Shown here: positions 1 to 4,625 of the stretch, in pieces | Numbering within the stretch: the first letter of the stretch is position 1 | Layout: each line of letters begins with the position of its first letter | Source: JBHHYN01 sp046757565 | GTDB lineage: Bacteria; Pseudomonadota; Gammaproteobacteria; Eutrophobiales; Eutrophobiaceae | NCBI GenBank assembly: GCA_046757565.1 | Contig: JBHHYN010000109.1 | Location: forward strand, 1 to 10,065 | DNA length: 10,065 nucleotides | Reading direction: 5' to 3' | Position numbers and translations under genes: made by a program | The notes under the pieces: model-generated | Told to the model about the DNA's origin: nothing | The model's input: the letters and a program-made list of their open reading frames with translations, nothing else | Database searches by the model: none

Positions 1-347
1 CTGAGCGCGGCCAGCGCGATATCGAGGTAACTGCCGAAGGGTTTTTCGGCGTCGTTGAGATGCTGTTGCAGGTAGTTCCAGCGGGCGCGGGGCGGGACGA
101 AGAAGCCGTCGTAGAAATCGGGATTCTCGCCGTAGTTCTTCTCGGCCTCGTCCTTCACCATCCCCTCTTGAACCTTGCGGTCAACGAGGTCGTCGTGCTC
201 CGCCTCGAAGACGTCGGTGCAGCGCTTCAGGAACAGCAGGCCGAAGATATAGTCCTTGTAGGTGGCCGCATCCATGCCTTCCCGCCGCAGGATGTCGGCG
301 GCGGCGTAGAGGTGGCGTTCGAGTTTGGCGAGTGAGAGTCTGGCCAT
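1..347 (-). CDS. hsdM: Type I restriction-modification DNA methyltransferase subunit HsdM, N-terminal part (cut by window edge)
   Basis: Reading the minus strand from the ATG at 347 gives 115 codons with no stop up to the window edge. The protein starts MARLSLAKLERHLYAAAD and continues through KDYIFGLLFLKRCTDVFE and an FYDGFFVPPRARW segment. This is the typical N-terminal helical domain (HsdM_N) of type I methylases, which in the complete enzyme precedes the SAM-binding N6-adenine methylase domain (outside this window). HsdM works with HsdS and HsdR to methylate or cleave DNA at bipartite sites. An AAGGA-like Shine-Dalgarno lies about 6 nt before the ATG. Third codon positions are almost all G or C, clearly more so than in guaA or guaB, which fits horizontal transfer. 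It lies 74 bp downstream of the ATPase gene in the same orientation. The family call is from residue patterns I recognise. Whether the full gene is intact cannot be seen. Confidence 0.85.
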   Translation of the reverse strand, partial: MARLSLAKLERHLYAAADILRREGMDAATYKDYIFGLLFLKRCTDVFEAEHDDLVDRKVQEGMVKDEAEKNYGENPDFYDGFFVPPRARWNYLQQHLNDAEKPFGSYLDIALAAL

Positions 348-421
348 GCGTATTCCTTAATTCGCGAACCGGTAGATTGCCGGAAGCGTCCGAAACCATC
401 CGGGTTCGTTGTATTGGTTAT

Positions 422-1867
422 TCATTTTGTCCATAGCAAACGCTCAGTCTGTCCCAATAGATAACAAAGTATGTGGGCCGGCACTTTGATGAACCGGGTC
501 TGCAATCCCTCGAACTGTGTTACGCCGAAATCACGCTCGCGCTTGGTCACCATCCAGGCCTGCTGAGGCTGTTCTGCGCGACACCAGGTAACCAGTCCTT
601 CCGATTGATCCAGGCTGAGCTTTTCCCTGTATTTGATCTCAAACGGAAGTGTGTACGCCGGGCTGCGCACAATGATATCCACCTCCTTCCCTGAGGCTGA
701 TTCTCGCCAGTACACGATTTCCGGTGTATCGCGGTAATAGTACGCATACAGATGCCGCAATACGGTGGTCTCCACAATCAGGCCCATTTCATCCGCGTTG
801 GTGAATATCTCTTCTCCTTTCAGCAGGATGGCGTTTCTTAATGCGGCATCGACCAGGTAGTACTTGTTTCGCGCCTTGAGCACCTTCTTGCCACCCAGCG
901 CCGCTGGCGGCAGGCGATAAATCAGGTTGGCCTGTTCCAGCAGGGAAAGGTGGCTGGCAACGGTACTCGCGGAGGTTTCCAGCTCCCTGGCACAGGTGTT
1001 GTGCGCCAGAATACCACCACTGTGCAGGCAGAGGTAGATAAACAGCTTTTCCAGATCGTTGACGTTACGCACGCCGAACAGCGCGGTCATATCCCGCTTG
1101 AGTACGCGCTCCACAACGTCTTCGCGCAACAGTCGCTGACAGAGGCCAATGTTTTCCTGTCGCGCGGTTTCCGGAAAACCACCCACCAGCAGGTAGCGCT
1201 GAAACAGGAGCTGCAAAGGGCGCATGCGGGTTGCCATCGCAACCAGTTGCGCCTTAGTCATCTTCGCCAGCCTGCTGAGCCGCTGATCCTCCGGTATAAC
1301 CGGCGCGTCTTCGTCCCGGATATGAACGAACTCATAGAATGAAAGTGTCGGCACCGGGACGGTGACCCAGCGGCCGACACCGCTTTCCGCCAGGCGTTCT
1401 CGATGCTCCACGCTGGCCGACCCGGTTGCCAGAATACGGTAATGCGGTTGATGGTCAACCAGCAGCTTGATCTCCGTTTCCCAGCCCTGGGAATACTGGA
1501 TTTCATCCAGCAACAGCACCACGGGCTGACCTTCCGCAAACACGGACTCGTGGTAGAGCGTAAGGATGTCGCGCAGCGTAAGCAGTTTCAGGAGAGGATG
1601 ATCGAGACTCAGATAGAGCACACTCTTCGGATCCCGCCCACCCTGAATCAGGTCATCGGCGATCTGCTGGAGAATGGTGGTCTTTCCGACGCGCCGCGGC
1701 CCGGAAAGCAATATGGCACGCCGCAGGGAAGTATCCTTCAGATAGATACGGCTCGCCTCAAAGGCCAGCCGTCTAAATTCAGGCACGGAGCAAGGTTTAT
1801 CACTCCACCAGGGGTTGAATCCTTGCAGAACCGGGATGATTTCCGATCGATCGAAGAAATCCTTCAA
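422..1867 (-). CDS. AAA_14/DUF4143-type ATPase (ATP-binding protein)
   Basis: A 481-residue P-loop protein of unknown biological role. Walker A is GPRRVGKTT (residues 56-64), Walker B is VVLLLDE (116-122), and ATGSAS (147-152) fits the sensor region. This is the layout of AAA_14 ATPases. The C-terminal third looks like DUF4143, with GKEVDIIV (E395, D397) followed by FEIK (E410, K412), a spacing reminiscent of a PD-(D/E)xK nuclease fold. Whether it cuts DNA is unknown. The start is TTG at 1867: an in-frame TGA lies three codons upstream, a GGAG lies 11 nt upstream, and no other start keeps the residues before Walker A. A TATAAT box and a palindrome precede it. Proteins of this type are common in accessory DNA and sometimes act near toxin or restriction systems. 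The next gene downstream is hsdM, so a shared transcript is possible. The family assignment is fairly sure; the function is not. Confidence 0.85.
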   Translation of the reverse strand: MKDFFDRSEIIPVLQGFNPWWSDKPCSVPEFRRLAFEASRIYLKDTSLRRAILLSGPRRVGKTTILQQIADDLIQGGRDPKSVLYLSLDHPLLKLLTLRDILTLYHESVFAEGQPVVLLLDEIQYSQGWETEIKLLVDHQPHYRILATGSASVEHRERLAESGVGRWVTVPVPTLSFYEFVHIRDEDAPVIPEDQRLSRLAKMTKAQLVAMATRMRPLQLLFQRYLLVGGFPETARQENIGLCQRLLREDVVERVLKRDMTALFGVRNVNDLEKLFIYLCLHSGGILAHNTCARELETSASTVASHLSLLEQANLIYRLPPAALGGKKVLKARNKYYLVDAALRNAILLKGEEIFTNADEMGLIVETTVLRHLYAYYYRDTPEIVYWRESASGKEVDIIVRSPAYTLPFEIKYREKLSLDQSEGLVTWCRAEQPQQAWMVTKRERDFGVTQFEGLQTRFIKVPAHILCYLLGQTERLLWTK

Positions 1868-1895
1868 TTGATGTCACACTCCACAATATATGGAT

Positions 1896-1901
1896 ATTAT
1901 A
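1896..1901 (-). promoter_or_regulatory. Candidate -10 box of the ATPase gene
   Basis: On the minus strand the hexamer is a perfect TATAAT, placed 28 nt before the TTG start, giving a leader of roughly 20 nt. No good -35 hexamer is found 17 bp upstream; that position reads AAAAAT. The promoter may therefore be weak or need an activator. The palindrome at 1904-1917 fills the spacer. Confidence 0.5.
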
Positions 1902-1903
1902 TG

Positions 1904-1917
1904 CTAAGTATACTTAG
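1904..1917. promoter_or_regulatory. Perfect 14-bp palindrome, candidate operator of the ATPase gene
   Basis: CTAAGTATACTTAG is its own reverse complement, and the symmetry extends to 20 bp (1901-1920) with one mismatched pair. It sits two bases upstream of the TATAAT box on the minus strand, between the expected -10 and -35, a classic position for a repressor site. A second inverted repeat, TTTACA-C-TGTAAA, follows at 1922-1934. Its sequence differs from the palindrome over the XRE gene, so the same regulator is not implied. The binding protein is unknown. Confidence 0.45.
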
Positions 1918-1921
1918 TATT

Positions 1922-1934
1922 TTTACACTGTAAA
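1922..1934. repeat. Short inverted repeat TTTACA-C-TGTAAA
   Basis: Two 6-bp arms are separated by one base, just upstream of the 14-bp palindrome in the ATPase promoter region. Such sites often bind dimeric regulators. No other support is visible, and in AT-rich DNA this length can arise by chance. Confidence 0.3.
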
Positions 1935-2011
1935 GTCTGATTAGACGTACTTTGGAAAGAATATCTACCTCCATAAAAAGAGCGCTACCAGATTTCAGGC
2001 AAGCTGCATGC

Positions 2012-2137
2012 CTATGTTTCTATAACCTTTTCATTATCAAACTCCTTATTCAGCGCTTCCGGCGGCGCATAGCCGCGGGGATTGTAGATTTCGCGGGTGC
2101 CCTGGTCCTCGTAGCCCAAATAAACCGTGCACAGGTT
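2012..2137 (-). pseudogene. C-terminal remnant of an unidentified gene
   Basis: On the minus strand a frame running from an upstream TGA (2138-2140) to a TAG at 2012-2014 encodes about 41 residues containing GYEDQGTREIYNPRGYAPPE and ending in NEKVIET. The codons GGC TAC GAG GAC CAG GGC ACC CGC GAA ATC look like genuine coding DNA, with mostly G or C at third positions. There is no start codon with a ribosome binding site. It occupies otherwise gene-free DNA between two divergent accessory genes. I read it as the tail of a gene whose front was lost in rearrangement. I do not recognise the family. Chance cannot be excluded at this length. Confidence 0.3.
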
Positions 2138-2170
2138 TCATTACTCGTTCCAGGATAGTCAAAATAATCA

Positions 2171-2192
2171 ATGTGTACTATATAGTACATAT
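2171..2192. promoter_or_regulatory. 22-bp palindrome over the start of the XRE regulator (candidate autoregulatory operator)
   Basis: The core TGTACTATATAGTACA (2174-2189) is a perfect 16-bp palindrome, and the symmetry reaches 22 bp with a single mismatched pair (2173/2190). The probable ATG start of the regulator is at 2191, inside the right edge. TACTAT and TATAGT in the palindrome could each act as a -10. The ACT-ATAT-AGT arrangement recalls the ACT-NNN-AGT core of restriction-modification C-protein boxes, although the spacing here is 4, not 3. Binding of the regulator here would shut off its own gene and the gene downstream. This is inference from position and symmetry. Confidence 0.6.
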
Positions 2193-2541
2193 GACATTCG
2201 GAGAATACATCCGTGAACATCGCGAGGCCCTGAAGTCAGAGGATCGGCGATTTTCCGTCCGGCAGGTCGCCCAGCGAATCGGTGTGGAACCCGCCTACCT
2301 CAGCAAGATAGAACGCGGGGACGTGGCACCACCGTCCGAGGCAAAAATCCGGGCATTGGCCGAGGAGCTTGGCGAAGACCCGGATGTGCTGCTGGCAATG
2401 GCCGGGAAGGTATCGACGGATTTACAGGAGATCATTCGCAAGCGGCCGCAACTGTTCGCTGACCTGATCCGCCAGCTCAAATCCGCACCGGATCACGCCC
2501 TGTTGCGTATTGCCCGGGATGTCCGTGATGGCGACTGGTAA
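2191..2541 (+). CDS. XRE-family helix-turn-helix transcriptional regulator
   Basis: A 116-residue protein from the ATG at 2191. Residues 22-42 (SVRQVAQRIGVEPAYLSKIER) form a typical XRE/Cro-type helix-turn-helix, and the EEKIRALAEELG-like segment at 50-61 completes the five-helix fold. The C-terminal half (DLQEIIRKRPQLFADLIRQL) is probably a dimerisation helix. A GTG at 2173 in the same frame would add six residues, but those are simply the translated operator. The ATG before TFGEYI is the more natural family start. Neither start has a Shine-Dalgarno, so leaderless translation is possible. The 22-bp palindrome over the start suggests autorepression. The downstream conserved gene begins 47 bp after its stop with a strong ribosome binding site, which suggests an operon. 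It is likely the controller of that gene. The domain call is firm; the role is inferred. Confidence 0.85.
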   Translation: MTFGEYIREHREALKSEDRRFSVRQVAQRIGVEPAYLSKIERGDVAPPSEAKIRALAEELGEDPDVLLAMAGKVSTDLQEIIRKRPQLFADLIRQLKSAPDHALLRIARDVRDGDW

Positions 2542-2572
2542 CACCTGAATAATCGACCCAAACAATCTACTT

Positions 2573-2580
2573 AGGGGGAG
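2573..2580 (+). promoter_or_regulatory. Strong ribosome binding site of the conserved gene
   Basis: AGGGGGAG is placed 8 nt before the ATG at 2589. It confirms this start for the interrupted conserved gene. It contrasts with the absence of any such site before the XRE regulator and before the 3' fragment at 3053. Confidence 0.6.
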
Positions 2581-2588
2581 AAAAGACA

Positions 2589-2780
2589 ATGATCGAACTA
2601 TTGAACAACCAACTGACCTTCCGGTTTCCGGAGGTCCACAAGAAAGCGGCGTGTAGCATCGACTTCCAGCGCACCCTGCGGATCCCGGATGACAACCGGG
2701 AATACCCCCTCCCCCCGGGCTTGGGTCGTTTCTCGGTGGAGCAGGTGGATGACTTCGCAGACAATTTGCCTGATACCTAG
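2589..2780 (+). pseudogene. 5' fragment of an uncharacterised conserved gene, split by a MITE-like insertion
   Basis: 63 residues, MIELLNNQLTFRFPEVHKKA through GRFSVEQVDDFADNLPDT, ending at a TAG that is part of the CTAG at the left end of the inserted element. There is a strong ribosome binding site. It starts 47 bp after the XRE regulator, so the original gene was probably the second gene of that operon. Removing 245 bp (the element plus one CTAG copy) puts this frame into exactly the frame of the 3053-3832 fragment. The joined protein would be about 332 residues and would read across as DNLPDT-stop-RTHGGVFIPMYQSEALW. The short piece alone is unlikely to be functional. I recall a widespread uncharacterised family with this N-terminal pattern (FPEVH, IDFQRTLRIPDD, PLPPGLG), but I know no function for it. 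Confidence 0.7.
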
Positions 2781-2798
2781 CCCGCATATTGCATGAGT
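2777..2798 (+). repeat. Left terminal inverted repeat of the MITE-like element
   Basis: It matches the reverse complement of 3004-3025 at all 22 positions; identity stops at position 23. It includes the CTAG that is probably the target duplication and that supplies the in-frame TAG ending the 5' gene fragment. Confidence 0.75.
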
Positions 2799-3003
2799 AC
2801 GCAAAGAATCAGCTTGATCATTTGATCCGGCATGGGTTTCAGTAATTTTTTGAATGTGCGGTTTGTCCCTTTTACCGTGCTTGGCGAGCCCTCACTTGTT
2901 CTGTCGCGTTTTGCGCGCACATGCTCTCTTCACCAGAACTACGGCTATGATTTCGGTCGCGAGCACGCGTAAAACCCAACAGCCCGGCGTGATCATCTCA
3001 CCA

Positions 3004-3025
3004 ACTCATGCAATATGCGGGCTAG
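3004..3025 (-). repeat. Right terminal inverted repeat of the MITE-like element
   Basis: Perfect inverse of 2777-2798. Immediately after its CTAG, the interrupted gene resumes as CGG ACA CAT GGT GGC, in the frame of the downstream fragment. Confidence 0.75.
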
Positions 3026-3052
3026 CGGACACATGGTGGCGTCTTCATACCC

Positions 3053-3832
3053 ATGTATCAGTCAGAGGCACTGTGGATCAATTTCTCTGGTGACTACCCC
3101 TGCGCCGTCAAGATCGCCGCCGGCAAGATCAATGCGGTTTCCGGTGAACCCTGGAGCAATGGGCTTTCGGCTGATCCGCAGGACTATGCGGTGATTCCGG
3201 AGCAGCCCTGGCTGGATGGTTTCAACGTCTCGGAGGATTTCATCCGGCAGTTTGTCGCCATGCCGCTGGGCGAAGGCTTCACAGCCGAGGAGCAGATTAC
3301 CGGTAAGGCTGAACATGGCGGACTCCAGATTATTGTCTACCCGATGAAGCATGACGTTTACGTCGAACATTTCGAGCGAACCGTGGAAGCAGACATGGGC
3401 TACCTCGAGATACCGATGTTCAGTCGCACGGTCAGTGAATCCGCTGCCCCGGATATGGGGCTTGCTCCAGGCGGCTTGATGCGGCAGGAGATCTACGAGG
3501 ACGTGTACGGCATCGATGCCTGGGATCAGGACAATGGTTTCCGTTGCTTCATCCACCTAGCCAACAGTGAGCAATACCAGATGATTACCGGGCATCAACC
3601 ACCACATAAACCTGCGACTGCCAAGGATTACACACAAGCCGGCCTGCCCTGGTTTGACTACTACAGCGATAGCAAGGCGCTTGCCGGTTCCGACACTTTA
3701 GGCAAGCTGACCAGTATCGCCGCCAAGGTGATTGAGAAAGGCAAAGGACTGCTGCCGGACAACGAACCGGTTCACCCAAAAACTGTCAAGATAATCAGCA
3801 AAGGTAATGTGGTCCGGGATGGGGAATTCTGA
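3053..3832 (+). CDS. 3' fragment of an uncharacterised conserved gene (interrupted by the MITE-like element)
   Basis: 259 codons from an ATG at 3053 to TGA at 3832. The open frame extends back to the element edge at 3026, reading RTHGGVFIP before MYQSEALWINFSGDYPCAVK. The ATG has no ribosome binding site and is an internal methionine of the original protein. Conserved-looking stretches include VKIAAGKINAVSGEPWS, PEQPWLDGF, IRQFVAMPLGEGFTAEEQ, HGGLQIIVYPMK, MRQEIYEDVYG, FIHLANS and GLPWFDYYSDSKAL. No transmembrane segment, signal peptide or known catalytic motif is apparent. I recall a widespread hypothetical family with these motifs, often short of annotation, but no function. The C-terminus (VVRDGEF) looks natural, so the 3' end is complete. 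It converges on the integrase remnant a few bases downstream. The gene is probably inactive unless internal initiation works. Confidence 0.75.
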   Translation: MYQSEALWINFSGDYPCAVKIAAGKINAVSGEPWSNGLSADPQDYAVIPEQPWLDGFNVSEDFIRQFVAMPLGEGFTAEEQITGKAEHGGLQIIVYPMKHDVYVEHFERTVEADMGYLEIPMFSRTVSESAAPDMGLAPGGLMRQEIYEDVYGIDAWDQDNGFRCFIHLANSEQYQMITGHQPPHKPATAKDYTQAGLPWFDYYSDSKALAGSDTLGKLTSIAAKVIEKGKGLLPDNEPVHPKTVKIISKGNVVRDGEF

Positions 3833-3837
3833 AAGGT

Positions 3838-4374
3838 TGGCACCTCAATTGCCCAACGATAGACCTGTAACACCACTTCTCGGGCATGCACCGCCGTTGC
3901 TGGCACTCCCCTTTCGACAATGGCATCGGTCAATGCGCGCAGATCCTCATGCGTGATTTCGGTCAGCTTTTGACTTCCGAAGCGCTTTTTCAATTCGCGG
4001 GTATAGACCGACTTGCGCATGTCGCGCGTTGACTCAGCCATCTGATAGCCACGCAGCCATTTTTCGGCCCATGCACCGAACGTCACGGCATTCTTCACAC
4101 GCTTCTTGTCGCGTGCCTTTTCCCTGGCTGGTGATTTCCCGGCCGCGATCATCTTCTTTGCTTCGCTGAGTCGTTCTCGCGCTTCCGCAAGCGTAACGCC
4201 ACGAACACCATACCGGCCTATCGTCAGCGTCTCCTGTCGACCGTTAATCGCGTAGTTGTATCTGAAGGAGATACCTCCCGCTGGTGTCACCGCCACATAA
4301 AGCCCATCGCGGTCGTTCACTTTGTAGAGTTTGTCCTGCGGTTTCAAATTCCGCAGCTTGGTATCTGTCAGCAT
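3838..4374 (-). pseudogene. Truncated DUF4102-type tyrosine integrase (catalytic domain lost)
   Basis: From the ATG at 4374 the protein reads MLTDTKLRNLKPQDKLYKV, the usual opening of island integrases with an N-terminal arm-binding domain (Arm_DNA-bind_3/DUF4102, residues about 1-90, including LTIGRYGVRGVTLAEARERL). A SAM-like core-binding domain follows (about 97-175, TFGAWAEKWLRGYQ to LQVYRWAIE). Homology stops at IE (about 3844). The frame then runs about 20 residues into unrelated DNA to a stop at 3772. Complete members have about 400 residues with R..HxxR..Y catalytic residues, all absent here. The start is set by GGGGAGGA about 6 nt upstream; a longer frame to 4416 lacks such support. 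It points away from guaA, next to its 3' end, the typical position for a guaA-targeting island integrase. A deletion fused it to the end of the conserved gene. Confidence 0.85.
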
Positions 4375-4383
4375 CACAAGTCC

Positions 4384-4395
4384 TCCCCTAGGGGA
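4384..4395. promoter_or_regulatory. Palindrome covering the integrase ribosome binding site
   Basis: TCCCCTAGGGGA is a perfect 12-bp palindrome. On the minus strand its right arm forms part of the integrase Shine-Dalgarno (AGGGGAGGA). A hairpin with TCCC/GGGA arms would mask the site and lower translation. It might equally be a protein-binding site. Position and symmetry are seen; the role is inferred. Confidence 0.3.
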
Positions 4396-4418
4396 AAAAA
4401 TACCATGATCTTTCATGG
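4396..4418 (-). terminator. Candidate weak intrinsic terminator before the integrase
   Basis: Read on the minus strand, CCATGA-AAGA-TCATGG is followed by TATTTTTT: a 6-bp stem, 4-nt loop and T-run. It lies downstream of guaA and upstream of the integrase start, so it could end guaBA transcription or damp integrase expression. The stem is short and it coincides with one of the arm-type motifs, so the T-run may be incidental. Confidence 0.4.
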
Positions 4419-4554
4419 CGGGTTTTTCTTATGTTTCTCGTTATATATCAGTGATTTGTCGATTTTTAATACCATGAATGTGCTGAACAACATAGCATGG
4501 TATTTTGTCGAATCCCTGATCTTGAGGGCGACAATACCACGATTTATACCATTG
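4399..4554. repeat. Cluster of five AATACCATGA motifs (candidate integrase arm-type sites)
   Basis: Five copies of one 10-bp motif lie between the integrase remnant and guaA: AATACCATGA at 4399-4408 (+), the same at 4468-4477 (+), AATACCATGC at 4495-4504 (-), AATACCACGA at 4533-4542 (+) and TATACCATTG at 4545-4554 (+). Integrases with an N-terminal arm-binding domain bind short repeated sites flanking the crossover core. These copies lie between the int gene and the presumed core in the 3' end of guaA, as expected for a preserved attachment arm. No other copy was noticed elsewhere in the window. Confidence 0.55.
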
Positions 4555-4596
4555 AAAAAGTTTGCTTGGCGGTGCCTGCCAGTGCCAGACGTGGAA

Positions 4597-4625
4597 TCAT
4601 TCCCACTCAATGGTCGCCGGCGGCT
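4597..4625. other. Presumed integration core (att site) in the 3' end of guaA
   Basis: The last codons of guaA (ATT GAG TGG GAA TGA on the minus strand) lie between the core genome and the arm-motif cluster with its integrase remnant. Islands at guaA are known to recombine within this conserved 3' end and regenerate an intact gene. No second copy of the core occurs in the window, so the exact limits and the far end of the island cannot be defined here. Confidence 0.35.

Larger units (their letters stand above)
2777..3025. mobile_element. MITE-like element with perfect inverted ends (no transposase)
   Basis: The left end (2777-2798) and right end (3004-3025) are perfect 22-bp inverted repeats, reading CTAGCCCGCATATTGCATGA from the outside in. 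The outermost CTAG, itself a palindrome, is present at both edges and is probably a 4-bp target duplication. That leaves 18-bp terminal repeats and a 241-bp element (2781-3021). The interior has no convincing gene. The insertion splits one reading frame, and excising 245 bp restores frame continuity. CTAG/TA-type targets are known for IS5-like and IS630-like families, but I cannot place this element in a family. It is most likely a non-autonomous derivative moved by a transposase encoded elsewhere. Confidence 0.75.

Noticed and set aside
60..335. Open frame on the plus strand opposite hsdM
   Set aside because: It is the antisense of the high-GC hsdM coding region, has no ribosome binding site, and its protein resembles no family; hsdM on the other strand is clearly the gene.
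365..408. Inverted repeat CGAACCGG / CCGGGTTCG between the ATPase gene and hsdM
   Set aside because: The arms need a bulge, the loop is long and no T-run follows on the minus strand, so it is not a convincing terminator.
1952..2158. 68-codon plus-strand frame upstream of the XRE regulator
   Set aside because: It lies opposite the minus-strand remnant, which has better codon use; no start signal and no recognisable family.
2173..2190. GTG at 2173 as the start of the XRE regulator
   Set aside because: The six extra residues are just the translated palindrome and no ribosome site supports it; the ATG at 2191 gives the natural family N-terminus.
2854..3093. 79-codon frame running through the MITE-like element into the downstream gene
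   Set aside because: It crosses the right end of the element into the wrong frame of the conserved gene and has no ribosome binding site; not a transposase.
3053..3832. Treating the 259-codon frame as a complete independent gene
   Set aside because: There is no ribosome site at 3053, the frame is open back to the element edge, and it is in register with the upstream fragment once 245 bp are removed.
3805..3832. Similar C-terminal ends VRDGDW (XRE) and VRDGEF (conserved protein) as a shared functional tail
   Set aside because: Only about five residues agree, with different codons; too short to separate from coincidence.
4375..4416. Longer integrase start at 4416
   Set aside because: The ribosome binding site and family N-terminus (MLTDTKLRNLKP) place the start at 4374; the extra codons cover the hairpin and palindrome.
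4399..4554. Reading the AATACCATGA copies as a CRISPR array
   Set aside because: Copies are only 10 bp, irregularly spaced and one is inverted; no cas genes are present.
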